NCBI RefSeq assembly: GCF_003286085.1
Contig: NW_020825329.1
Span: forward strand, 1,426,001 to 1,490,000
Length of the DNA stretch: 64,000 bases
Origin: Drosophila persimilis
Taxonomy: Eukaryota > Arthropoda > Insecta > Diptera > Drosophilidae
Reading direction: 5' to 3'
The translations under genes were made by a program, and so were the position numbers. Shown one piece after another: positions 1 through 25,900 of the stretch (the first letter of the stretch is position 1; the number at the start of each line of letters is the position of its first letter). The notes beneath the pieces are model-generated. The model was not told the DNA's origin. It saw only the letters and a program-made list of their open reading frames with translations, and made no database searches.

Positions 1-100
1 GTTAACGCAGGCACTTAAGTCGTTTTCATTTCACGACAAGAGTGCATAGATAATACAAGGAATAGTTGGAAATACTCTGTAGATACTCCGGAAAGCATAG

Positions 101-409
101 ACAAGAACTGATGCTTTAGATGCTTATATTTCTCCTGATGAAAAATACAGAATTAAGTCGTCAAGTGAACAGAGTAAAGAAATCAAATTAATGAATTCTA
201 GAATTGATGGGGCCGAACATTATTTTGCGCAGAGTGGTATTTTAGGGACAACAAATTGCCAAAGTTCTTCTGACTTAATAAGGAAAACTTCAATCATTCA
301 TATAGATGCGACTTTGAAAGACCAGGTGAGAGCAAATCCATTTGAAAATGTTATCGCTGACTAGCTTTTTTTACAGATACGAAAAACATCTCTGGGGACA
401 CCAAAATGA
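101..409 (+). CDS. 3' end of an unidentified plus-strand gene (two exons)
   Basis: An open frame from 101 runs to a CAG codon ending at 325, followed by GTGAG. A pyrimidine-rich tract and CAG acceptor end at 376, giving a 51-bp intron typical of Drosophila. The phase is kept and the last exon (377-409) reads IRKTSLGTPK then TGA. The preceding exon reads in part TDALDAYISPDEKYRIKSS and is rich in Ser, Lys and Asp. A different frame is open at 19-108 (ending SVDTPESIDKN then a stop). It would join this one if a single base near 106 were extra, so there is either a frameshift, a sequencing error, or an exon that starts at the weak acceptor at 99-100. I do not recognise the protein. The gene lies upstream of ey in the same orientation. 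Confidence 0.5.
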
Positions 410-3326
410 TCACTCTGAGAACTGAATCTAACAAATTGAAGGCAAGCAATCTGAACAAAATTTATTAGACATTACTTATCTTAGTACGAATATTTTGAGT
501 ATATGTACAATATGTATATTTAACAAAAGTGTTATTTTTGGAAGGTCTCTCACGCTTTCATCCGAGTGCTTTGCTGCAGATGTCGGAAGATTCATATTAT
601 TCCGTTGTATTATTTCATACATAATGTAACATATAAACATATATGTATAATATATATTTATGTATATATATATATTATATTATATATATTATATATATTA
701 TATTATACATATATGTAGTGTGACCTGATGTGCATTATGTGGGATCAGTTATCTGTATCTGTATATAAAAAAGCGTGTTTTCCAAAGTGTTCTTAGTGCT
801 ATCGCAGATATATGTATGTGGCATTTTTTCGTTGTTAGATTTGAACTTAGGGCTTATTGTTCGATTTCTTAGTTTAAAAATTTGGAGAGTGTGGGTGTGA
901 CTGCAAGTAAGAAAAGAGCTGAGCAATGCAATATAAGCAACAGAAAGGTTGCATATGTACTCGTATTGGATAGTGTAAACTGGTTCTTCTTTAAAATAAC
1001 TTCACCAATTTAGAAGTATGTATTGATGCTGGAAGTATAAATATTTACACACATACGTCGCGACGTCCGGGTTTGTGTTCAATGCATCTTTCTCTCTTCA
1101 ATTTACAATACTGCTGTGGGGTTGCGGGTGTGACTTTGGTTTGCGGTTTGTCAAGTGGCCCCCACTCACTCCCTAAAGGACCACTTGAATGATTACCGCA
1201 CATAAATGGAGTTTCACTTTAGTTTGAGATTTTCACGTAGGTTGTATGTGCACTTTTATTTGTATGATCCCTTTGGCCATACTTATAAATAGCTGGAAAA
1301 GTTTCGACTGAACTGAGGATGTCTTTCTAACAGGTTTAGGTTTATTGGGTAGTAAGCTGAATCTGAACCCAATTAAATACCGATGTTTGGCCAACAATGC
1401 CTGGATTTGTAATCCAGGGTTAGAGTCGTTCTGCTATTGTTTATACTATAATTAAAAGTCGACAGACCTGAAAACGCGCACGTATACAAATACATATGCA
1501 TGTATGCATATGTATATGAATTTAATTTCGAAGAGCCCTGCTGCATATCCTTGCAACTTCTACTTATTGTTATTCGTTCGTTGTTTTGGGCAGATCGAAC
1601 ATTTTGATCTTCCCTGGCACAGCGTGTGGCAAAGTCAGCGTGCCTTCGCCTGAGGAAACTCTCTTGATCACCATCTCAGCAGACCTCGCAATGGCAATGG
1701 GCAATCCAACCCCCAGCGCCGAAGCGGAGACGTCTGAGAGCTGCTATCGATTCTCGTGTGAAAACATGCAATTATGGTTTTATTTGTACTATTTTTCGAG
1801 AGTTTGTATGTAGACGGTTTTTTTTTGTGAAATGCTTGGTTATGTCAGCGCAAGGCAACGATCAGTCTTCGAGGCCCAACTGTTTTGAGGGGTTGTAGAT
1901 TTTCATATAGTATGTATGTAAGTACATATGTTCATTATTATCGCAAAGTAAATGGCTAAAGCTTCGATCATTGATATAAATTGAGCAGGCACAGCCCGAT
2001 CCTAAGCATGTTTTCATACCCTTTCAGGGTGAAAATTGTATGTGCATACACACATACATATGTATATACATATATTCTCGATCAGCACTATAATTCTAAT
2101 GAGTCTTTGCACTTGATATTTTTTCATGAACCGTGTCTTATATCCGTACTTCACATTTCGTATATTTGGTTTAATAATAAAAGATGATAATTTCAATGAG
2201 TGAAGAAAAATTTAGCTTTTCTATTTATTCCACTCAGTTGGTCGCTTAAATACGAAACATACTCATTTCATTTCATTCATATGTATCTTCAGCAGTTATC
2301 TACTCCATCCCACAAGATACATAGATCCCAAACCCCTTTGTGTATATCCATTCCACTTTCAGGAATTTTCGAGCATTATGCCAAGCCACTTGTTAGCATT
2401 CTGCTTGTTGTTCTTATTACTGTTAAAGTTTGCGCCCTTATGGACGAGCTCGGCAGAGCGGAGATAAATTGCGGGGTCACGAGAGGGTGGGCGAGTGGTG
2501 TGGAGTGAGGTGGTGGCACTGTAAAATTTGATTCTAATCCGCTGATAATATTTTCAGACTTTCAGAATTTTGATATTTCGCTCGGTTGAATTTAATGCGA
2601 TTTAATCATGCCTTCTATAGAGGGTGTATGCGTATTTGAGTGCGACAGCGCGATAGGGTAACAAATAATATTTGGACATGTTAAATGCTATTCTCTGAGA
2701 GGAGGAGAAAAATGCTTCTCTTCTGCTTTTGTATCTGTTTGTGTTGCCACATCATTTCAACATAATATAATACCTGAATGCAATGGTATACGAATGCAGG
2801 AAAACAGTATATTACATATATAATTCCTGTAAAATATCATGTTTTGAATTACTGTATAAACTGATGAAATAGGTCTCTCAAAAATGTGTATCCATAACGA
2901 AGCGAGTCTTAGATCGAGTCTTCATGCCAGATTGTAACAACTTCCTTAATGGCTAAGATAATTCTTCATGATAATGCATTTCTTGATTTTTCGTATCTTC
3001 AAAATTGTGTGAGAAGAAGCGTAGGAAAAATTTGAAACAATTATGATTCACTGTTACATCACAGGATATCTTTTAGTCTCTGATAGCTAAACGGTAGCCG
3101 AGACAAACCGATGGACATGAATATATCAACTCGATTTTGATGAAGAATACATGTACAATGTACATATTATGTATGCTTTATGGGTCGGAAACGCTTCCGT
3201 CAGGCTGTTATATCCATTTACACGATTCTAATATGTGTATCCCTGTACTCTATGAGATACCAGGTATAAAAAATCACTTATACTTTTTATTAAGTCTAAT
3301 CTACAATACATGATATTAGAGTTATA
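410..3326. other. Non-coding spacer, no gene recognised
   Basis: AT-rich spacer downstream of the first gene. It holds an (AT)n tract at 628-717, several copies of the TACATATGTA-type motif, a perfect 8-bp hairpin at 1400-1418, a TATAAATA at 1284-1291 with no gene I can attach to it, and a short stretch near 2070-2090 that resembles DINE-1. The open frames here lack coding texture or splice partners. Confidence 0.6.
628..717. repeat. (AT)n / TATATTATA low-complexity tract
   Basis: About 90 bases made almost only of A and T in alternating TATA and TTATA blocks. It is simple sequence with no coding potential. Confidence 0.8.
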
Positions 3327-3719
3327 TTACATTGATCGATATAGTATAGAGAGAAAATAGGATACAGATATAGCAGATATTTTGGCATAATCTTCAATCC
3401 GCCTGCTAGAATGTGTTTTCAATTCCATGAAGAGAGTCCAATAGATTTGACCACTATACTTCCAATGTACATCCGAGCCAAGTGATCCAACTGGATCAAA
3501 TACTAGATCGCTAAGGACAAGTGTTTTTTTCATAGCCAACAGACAATAGTTAAAATTTATGAATTCATTAAAATACATACCTATAAATTTTATGTATGAG
3601 ACAAGATCAATAAACGTAGTTGGCTGTATTTTGATGAGTCTGTAAGAAGGCAATATAAACCCCACTTTCAATCCTTTGAAAGCAGCATGGTTCCTTTTAA
3701 TTACGTATGAATCCTCGAC
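3327..3719 (-). CDS. Putative minus-strand coding fragment, unidentified
   Basis: Read on the minus strand, an uninterrupted frame of about 130 codons follows a plausible acceptor (pyrimidine run then CCAG at about 3720) and ends at a stop. Its texture is coding-like, with GLKVGFILPSYRLIKI near the start and SDVHWKYSGQIYWTLF later. The middle part is poorer and is bounded by a good GTATGT donor and an AG, which would define a 78-bp in-frame intron. I do not recognise the family. It could be the last exon or exons of a gene on the opposite strand, a decayed gene copy, or a chance frame. Confidence 0.3.
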   Translation of the reverse strand, partial: VEDSYVIKRNHAAFKGLKVGFILPSYRLIKIQPTTFIDLVSYIKFIGMYFNEFINFNYCLLAMKKTLVLSDLVFDPVGSLGSDVHWKYSGQIYWTLFMELKTHSSRRIEDYAKISAISVSYFLSILYRSM

Positions 3720-3726
3720 TGGCAAA

Positions 3727-4450
3727 CTGCAGCCCTACGCATCCTGGCCTTCCCATTTACCCCCTCGCCGTCTTCTACCACGCTTTTCTTTTGTACGTTG
3801 GCCACATTGGGGTTGGGTTGGACGGTGGTGTTGGTCTCTTGTTAAGTGATAGTCGTCGTCAGGCTGTTGGCAGCGTGTGGGAGGTGCGGCCGCGGGATGC
3901 TCATAATAATTGAAGCATATTCACAGTGGTTGCCTCTTCCAGAGATGGGCGTGCGGACGGAAAGCTGCACATCACATCTACCCCGCTCACACAAAAACAC
4001 ATACCACACTAGACCACACCCACATACACATTTTCCGTTCCCCCATTGCTTCGAGCCCGCATGCTTCACGTTGTTTGTATTTGGTTGGATGGTCAAATGC
4101 TTGGCTGGACATAGCTGATTCTGGCTCGGGCTCTGGGTCTGAGCCTGAGTCTGGTGCTGCGTTAATTGTTTAATGGCTCGTTACTTGAATTCCCAGTGGG
4201 GGGGACCAATGGTGCGACGGTGCTAACTGGGATTTTCAAGTGCGATAATTGTAGCGTTTTATTATGGATTAAGCAAATTTTCTGTAAATTATATCTCACG
4301 GACGACGAGAATGTGGATCCGAAGAAAGGGGATGGGATGTATGCGCGTATACGAGTATAATGCATCATAAAGTAGTTGCACTTCGTGATTCCTGAATTAA
4401 AACTACTATCTTGATAAAAAAAATTCAGCAAACGGCAGTTAAAAGCTTTT
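3727..4450. other. Non-coding spacer, no gene recognised
   Basis: Sequence between the minus-strand open frame and the first DINE-1 copy. Short open frames exist on both strands but overlap each other and have no recognisable motifs. If the minus-strand fragment is real, its upstream exons should lie here or further right, but I could not find any. Confidence 0.5.
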
Positions 4451-5558
4451 TATACCCGATACTCAAAATGAGTATTGGGGTATATTAGATTTGTGGTAAA
4501 AGTGGATGTGTGTAACGTCCAGAAGGAATCGTTTCCGACCCTATAAAGTATATATATTCTTGATCAGCATCAATAGCCGAGTCGATTGAGCCCTGTCTGT
4601 CTGTCCGTCCGTCCGTCTGTCCGTCTGTCCGTCCCCTTCAGCTCCTAATGCTCAAAGACTATAAGAGCTAGAGCAACGATGTTTTGGATCCAGACTTCTG
4701 TGATATGTCACTGCTCCAAAAATATTTCAAAACTTTGCCCCGCCCACTTCCGCCCCCACAAAGGGCGAAAATCTGTGGCATCCACAATTTCGACGATACG
4801 AGAAAACTAAAAACGCAGAATCGTAGAAGATGACTATATCTTCTAGAGTGCCAAATCTGAACCAGATCGTATAATTATTACAGCCAGAATCACGAAAACA
4901 ATTTCACTCTTTCTCGCTCTGTCTCACTCTAACACACAGGTTTCATGGTCGGTTTTGCCAATTGCAAAATATGAGTTCAAGGATCTCAGAACCTATAAAA
5001 GCCAGAGCAACCAAATTTGGTATCCACACTCCTGTGATATCGGACCTTGACCGTTTCCTGTCCAAATTTCGCCACACCCCCTTCCGCCCCCGCAAAGGAC
5101 GAAAATCTGAGGCAACCACAAATCTCAGAGACTATTAAGGCTAGAGTAACCAAATTTGGTGCACACACTCCTTTAAGATGTCACTATAAAACGTATATCT
5201 CAGAATTTCGCCCCACCCCCATCCGCCCCCACAAAGGACGAAAATCTGTTGCATCCACAATATTGCAGATTTGAGAAAACTAAAAACGCAGAATCATAGA
5301 TAATGACCATATCTATTAGATTGCTGAATCTGGATCAGATCAGATCATTTTTATAGCCAAAAGGAACAAATCAATTTGCAGTGGCTACGCAGCGCCCGAC
5401 GTCACGCTCAGACTGATTTTCTGTCTCTCTCGCACGCACTCTTTGTCGTGTCGTTAAATATTAGCGGCGTCTGCCGGAGGAGAGCCATACTGACTTAGTA
5501 TCGGGTATAACCGTAGAGTTGCGGTGTCCGCAGCAACTCACAACGTTCCCCCTCGTTT
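4451..5558 (+). mobile_element. DINE-1/INE-1 (Helentron-type Helitron) non-autonomous element, near full length
   Basis: The left end TATACCCGATACT (4451-4463) is repeated as its reverse complement AGTATCGGGTATA at 5497-5509, the subterminal inverted repeat expected of DINE-1. A variable CTGT/CCGT microsatellite follows at about 4595-4640. The block containing GCATCAATAGCCGAGTCGA is the family hallmark. A short tail with an imperfect hairpin (about 5519-5540) closes the element. There is no open frame of transposase size, so it depends on factors in trans. A second copy at 18906-20020 matches it along almost its whole length. Confidence 0.88.
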
Positions 5559-8500
5559 TTTTATAGATTAGCTACATTTGATTCAGGTTGAATATTTTTA
5601 ATAATTGTATAATTATTGTACATGGAAACATTCAAATCCTGCAAAGATTTCAAAACAAAATCCTACGTACTATCTTCAACCAGAACTTTGAGCAGACTGC
5701 ACCCATTCCATTTCGTTGTGCGCCCTAAAAACACTAAATAGTCTTATCGAAAACTTACTACTTTCATATTCAGCTATGTATAAAAATATTGGTTTTTGTA
5801 TTCTTACTAAACGGTAGTACATGTATGTACTATATTTAACACTTCACTAGTATAATACCACCGTATAAACCATATTACTTATCTTGGAGGTAAACCAATA
5901 TTTTTCAGTTCCCTGTTCATAACTTATACAAAATGTGAAATCTGTATCTATCCGCACTTCGAGCTCAGCAGATGCTATTGTACCTCCCAAAATCCAACAA
6001 CTCGGATATGGTTATAGTCGTAGACATTGTTAATTCAACTTTAACATGAGCCATTCTCCTTCTCCATTCTAGAGTCCGTGTCATGCTGCCAGTGTGTGGG
6101 AGTGTGTGTCTGTCCCGGCAACAGTTGCGTTGCTCTAGTGCTTAGTAGAAAAAATAAAATATAAAAAAATAGCGTCGTTCCGCTTATCGCCTGCACGCAA
6201 GACTTCACACGGAGAAGAAAAGGAGTGGAAAATGGGCGTCTTGTGATATCAGTAAGGCGCACGCTGCCAGGGGCCAGGGAAACAAAACGGAAAGTGACAA
6301 GAGTTGGTCATGCTAACCGCCTTTACCCTCCCAATATCAATATGCGAATATGAAAGCAGGAAACTCTTTAAATATAGATTTCAGCAGACGAATAATTGGT
6401 GAATTAAAGCTAGTTTTCATTAACGGTAATCCATAAAATCGCGGAAGTCCGAAGTGATCGGTAAGGACCTACCCCATCAAATGATTATTTAAAACGAATA
6501 CTCTTATATTTTATTTTGCCCCGAGAGCTGAGATTTTTGATTACATTTGTATGTAAACGACAAGCAACAAGATAAATGCAAGTTGAAATGCTTTCTTACC
6601 GCATCAAGAATCCACGCAAAAACGCGTGCACATATCAGTACACGTCATATTTCGCATACGTTGTCAGAGCTAAAGGATTTACTCTCAACAGTAGGCAGGC
6701 TGTGGGGTGTGGCTATTCATAGGTTATGTCAAGATGCAGTGCAGCTGCCGCACTGTTGCTCCGTGAATTCGGAGCTCGTGCAGGAGCGTGCGCTTCCTTC
6801 CATATCCTTTGGCTGCGCATATGTACGTACCAACAGTATCTGCTGAGATTATTAAGATCTCACTTATTAATATTGGTTCAAACTCCGGGGAGGCGGACTT
6901 GGACTCCGCTAGACTCTCCCATACTCCTTCACCGATAGAAATAGAAACAGTGCTCAAACGCAAAGGCAGAGCGGAAAACTTTTCAAAGCACGAGGATGTA
7001 CCGTGTCGCTGGCACGTGGCACATCGCAATTGCGCTCCAGCTCTAGTACTGAAGTTAGCCTGAACTTAATGTGCAGATTGCAGGACTGGTTTCTACTTCC
7101 TGCCGATGGATTTACTTTCAGTCGCTCCCATACAATACAATAAGAAATTTCGCAACTTCCACCCCCGCACCGTACAGAGTTTTTGATCTAATCTGCGCAT
7201 ATTAAAATCTCAAATATTGTAAAAGCCATCTGGCTAGGATCGGTCTTTATACAGATAAAGTATTCTTTAGACGGTAATAACTTTTATCCGATCGTTTCTC
7301 AAGCTGTCTATCATCACACCAGGTTATCAAAACTTTAGCAAAATTAAAATATATAAGAAGTACGGTTTTCCCGAAAGCTACATAGTAGTATATCGAATAT
7401 ATATAAGTACGAAGAGAGTAGCAATGATCCATAGATATTGATGTGGAAACATACACGTTAAGAGGGGATAAACCAAACGAGTATGTGTGTTTGTACTAAG
7501 TACAAATGATTGCTATATGAATGGGAAATAATAGCATTAGGTAAACAAAATAAATAGTAACGTGGTTACTGAATGTTTGGTCTGACTATATCCGGGTCAT
7601 ATGTTTTCTAATTTGGGCTTGTTATGGTATTATTATTTTTTTTTTTACTGATTTTGTGTGTGCTCTCGAGGAAGAACTTTGTAAACATTCCACGCATATT
7701 TTCGAAATGAGTACACTTTCATCATTCAGTGAGCACTCTGGCCGTCTCTTTCTATCCAGTAAAAACTGGCCAAACCCAAACGCGAAAACAGGACCAACGA
7801 TTATTAAATTCCAGCCTCCTCACATGAGGCTGCTGTGGGTGTGACCATGTTCAGACTTGTCGACATTTTGCAAAACAACCGCACGCCCACGCCCACGCCC
7901 CTTGAAGATTGAGCGCGGCGTGCCGTGCATGAGCTTGCCGTGGCTGCAGCGGAAACGTGCGGGTAGTTAATGGAAGAGTGTAGCGGTTATTGTATCGGAA
8001 TGAAATGAAACAATTCGATTGGGCGCTGCCACTGCCACTGCCACTGCCACTGCCACTGCCAGTGCCTCTGCCACTGCCACGATTTTCCTGTTTGTTCGGA
8101 ATATTCAAATTCTATCAGATGTTCTGGGCGGGGGGTGTAAATATGTAAATATACGAGTAAAATTATAGATACATAAGTACCGCTAACCATGAAAAGATTA
8201 AAGTCAACAACGGATGGGCTTTTGGTAGCCTTCCTCGGGCTAAAGTTTTCGTTTCAATTTTACGTCCTTTACATATCCCTACACCACCTAGGTGATGCTA
8301 AAACGAGTTTTAAAGGTTGGAAATTATTTCATCATTTCAAAATAAATTCGTTCATATTTAAATACTATATGCATGTACATTGTCGCATTCGTGTGTATAG
8401 TACATTTTCAATTATTTGACTGTAAGTCTGCAGACTATTCATTTTCAACCCCCGGGCTCCGGCCGCGATTTCTGCACTCCTCACTTAAAAGCATGTTTCA

Positions 8501-9416
8501 AGCCTGCAAGAGCGGGATAGCTCTTGTGCCATCTCGAGCCAACCACATTGATTCCATGTGGCAAGTGGTGGTGCGTGAACCGGCTTTACGAACCAATCAA
8601 ATCAGAGGAGCCTTCCTACCACAGCACAAATTAGCACAGGAGGAGAGGAGAAGCCGTCTAGTCGGTTAATGGTACACAACCAAGCAGTTGCATTCTTATT
8701 GTGACCCGCGTAGCAAAGGTAACTATAGAGCGGCGCGGTCCGGTCTGTTGTTAGATGCTCCAGGCTACGAATCGTTAATGAGAGCCTAATCGGCATTGTA
8801 ACGCAAACGTCGGTATCGGAATCGGTACTGGTATTGGTACTGCTACTGCTACTGTTATTAGAAGTTCTAAGGTATCGCGTAGTGTTATTTCTCCAAGTGG
8901 AGCAGCAACCGAGATTCCCCTACATATTTATGTAAATAAGTTTATCTAAGTTTATCGCGTTCCGTTCCGTTCACGTTCACTTGTCATAATTAACAAATAT
9001 TCCGCGCATTGCGCAAAGTGAAAATGTGCAAAAGTGTTGGCCAATACATACATATGAGGAATTGAAAGCGGCGAATACGAAATGAACAAGTGAATTAAAA
9101 CAAAGGCGGATGCTCAGCTTCATTTATGTTTGTGCAGTTCGAGTCCCCATGACATCGCCAACAAAAGGGATCCCCCTTCAATTCACAGTTAACATCTGCA
9201 CAGATTCTTGAGCTTAGTCTGTTTCCCGTGGTGTGGACGCAGCGTGAGCGTGAAGTCAAAAGTCGGCAAACTGCGCTATTCTCGAAAAATTTCTGTGTAG
9301 GCATTTTAAATGTGAGCATTGGCACATGCATACATACCTGTGTATGTATTGTATGTACATCTGATTACATCACATTCAGTGGAATCAATAAAGCGTCAAA
9401 CCATCTACATATCCAG
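5559..9416. other. 5' flank and possible untranslated leader of ey
   Basis: No coding exon could be supported. A (CTGCCA)n repeat lies at 8024-8080. An acceptor-like TCCAG ends at 9416, eight bases before the ey ATG, so the start codon probably lies in a spliced second exon and at least one untranslated exon and promoter should lie within this stretch or further left. I could not place a transcription start. Confidence 0.5.
8024..8080. repeat. (CTGCCA)n hexanucleotide repeat
   Basis: Nine or so imperfect copies of CTGCCA in a row. Open frames across it (Ser-Gly or Trp-Gln repeats on the minus strand) are by-products of the repeat. Confidence 0.85.
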
Positions 9417-9424
9417 AATCAATT

Positions 9425-22933
<13,509 letters not shown>

Positions 22934-25900
22934 AGCTAGACGCATGTAGGGAGATTTAGAAAGAGATAAAGACAAATAGATTTTTTGATTATCCTTAAGG
23001 GCTCCCTAAAATAAATCGAATTTACATATCTCTAACAAATTTATGGAGGTTGTAGAAAAATGTATTTATTACATAGTTCCGGCCAAGGATTCTAACTTAT
23101 ACGCGTAGAATAATTGGTGTGATTAAATGATCTAATTTTAACAAATGAATATCAAATCTTTTGTAACTACTTATGCCCTCATTAATCCATCCTTAGTCGG
23201 GAAATATTCTTACAATGGAGTAAGTAGTCAAAAAATACAACACGGAACCCAAACTATATTTTTCAAAAGTGGTAAATAAAAAAAATAGTTTGATCTTAAA
23301 AGTTATTTTGGTAAGACTAGACTAGATAATTATTTAATTTTCTGTTTATCAGTATCAGAAATAATTTTCCTGACGAAGAAAATTTTCTATGATGGAACAT
23401 TTTTAAAAGAATAAACTGAACATTTGATATTTTACAGAAAGAAATATTTTGTAGGAATTGGTATAATACATACTCATAGTTGAGTTGACATATGTAGGTA
23501 TGTGTGTTTACCTAATGTGTGCTTAGATATGTCTGAAAATATTCCTCAAACTGAAATGTCTCAACTTATGATATTGTGCATTTAATCCACATTCTCCTCG
23601 TATTTTTGTATAAGCACTGTTTTAATGTTTTATAAGTCAATTTATAGTCCATTTAGACTTTATCTATTGCTTTGCAAACATTCATTATACATATATAATT
23701 TTTTATTGAAGTCGGAACCCCTGAGTACTTCTCTTTTTTTTATTGACTTTTCAATTGCGCAATTATTGTGTCCAATTTAATTTCATTTGTTTAGCACAAG
23801 AACCCTTGTTTAAGTGAAGTTTAGCAAACATTTTAATGAAGTTGTATTCCATGGGCTGTATAGTGAAGAAAAATTTTCTGTTTGGGGCGAGCCGTTTAAG
23901 CAATTGGAATACCTCGTACTCAAGAACAATATTTCAAAGTGGTTGCTAAGAGAACGTCATTGAGCATTGAGTGTACAGGGTAAATATTTTCAAATATAAT
24001 TTGTTTCATGCTCTTTTACCCTTATTATTGATTGCTCAGCGAAGAATGCTTTTCAAGCGTACTTACAATTCATCAAAATTATAAATAACTTACGAAAGAA
24101 GAATCATGTATGGAGTATCACTTGAAGAGATTGCTTGATCTTGTGTCTGTAAATGGGTAAATTTGATGGAAATTTCGAATTTGATTTCAGTGCAGGAATT
24201 GAAGTGTCCCTCCTTTCAGCAGCCTTTTATTTAGGACGAGTAAGAAAAGTAAGTAAGTCAAAGATAGTTTAGTTGGATTTTGGTGATTAGAGGTAAGAGC
24301 TAATAAAAGTCTGTGCAGAAGGTTAATAAGGGCATAAAATAACTGAGAGGTGAGTGAACCCGGAAAAGATATACATAGATGGACAGGCGTACAGATGTAT
24401 ACCCCAAGGATATAAATGTTACATGGGTTGTTTGGTTGAATTTCAGCGCTTTAAATAAAATACTAAACCTTATTATTTACTAAATCATTTGGGGAAAGCT
24501 AACACAAGTGCTAAGTATTTTTCTTTTTAATATGTATATGCGTTGGGACGGTGATTTTATTTACAGCCGCTCAAAATAGAATCTTTGCAACCATTAGTCG
24601 TTTAAAAATAGCACATTTTAGTGTCATAAATATAAAAACGTATTTCTATAATTATTCCTCCTCCTTAAGTATTTGTTTCTAAATCTATTCTATGACTTAG
24701 TTCTATAGTGCGGTAAGTACTTGTGATATTTGTATGACCCATACAATGGGTATGTATGCAATATTATCACACATATGGTATGTACATATGTACGTACTAA
24801 TTTGAACATAAATAGGTAAAAACATTCAAATGTGTAGACACACTGCGCGCACGTACATAGTTACATATGTATGTACATATATGTATTTTTTCTTTTTAAA
24901 TGAAATAGATTTGATTTTCTATTTCTCGCTGGCTTAAAGCCCACCAGATTCCACAAATCGCCATGAGGAGAACTTTAAAACAGTATGAAATACGTTTTAC
25001 ACCCTCGAACATTTACTGTACTATTCACACTCTTCCCTAACCATTTATACATATCTGTATAGTCTGAACGCGACAGATGACTAATCATAATGGTAAACTG
25101 GAAACAAGCTCGGGGTGTTGGCCTAAGGATGGGGCCAACGTTTTAATGGCCTTGAAATTCGATCGTTCCGATTTCTGTACAGCTGTGCAGGATACAGTGA
25201 TCTGACCACTCAGGAATATACATATATATTCAATTTATGAATTCAAAAATGATACCTTCGGTATGTTGCAAACATCTGGTCAAAATCCATATACCCCCTT
25301 CACCGCTACAACGAGAATACCCCATTCTTTTGGGAAATGGGAATGCCTTAATATTTACGAGTGTTTGGCTAAAGCTTTTGGCGCCTGCGCTCTGCACCCA
25401 CTGCCACTGCTGGCTGGCAGATCCGACGTATATGTCTGATGCAGATCAAGAGCACAGCACAAATTATTCGGAGCAGATAGTAATAGACTAACGCCCGTGG
25501 AGTTCGCTTCGTTTCCTCAGAAGGAATAAATTCGTGCTGCGCTCGTACTGTGTTATCTGTAGTCTAGTTGTACGTACTTACATACATAAATACATCGTTT
25601 AGTACATTGCTACATACTTATAACAAATTTAATTTGATTTTTATGCATTCGCTCATCCTGTATGTATGCATATATATGTAGTGTAGGTTTGTAGCAATCC
25701 AATTTTTGTTCCTAAAACCGTATAAAATGCCCGTTACGAATGGATATGGATATGGATATCCCATTGTGTATAATTAGACTATAGAATTTTAGAAAATGTC
25801 GGAACTTGTTTAAGAAAAGTGATCATAAAAAAAGGTCCTCTAATTCGAGACGGAGGTTAACTAAACTGAAAACTAAACGCAAAAAGATCACAGGTCGTCT

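Noticed and set aside
1284-1291. TATAAATA as a possible core promoter
   Set aside because: No initiator, exon or coding sequence can be tied to it, and such strings are common in AT-rich spacer.
4986-5274. Open frames on both strands within the first DINE-1
   Set aside because: They mirror each other within a non-autonomous repeat and are not conserved in frame in the second copy.
8024-8080. Regular repeat that could suggest a CRISPR-like or satellite array
   Set aside because: The unit is a six-base microsatellite with no spacers.
25237-25491. 84-codon plus-strand open frame between ey and bt
   Set aside because: No recognisable domain, no splice partners and no coding texture; the length is within chance for this region.
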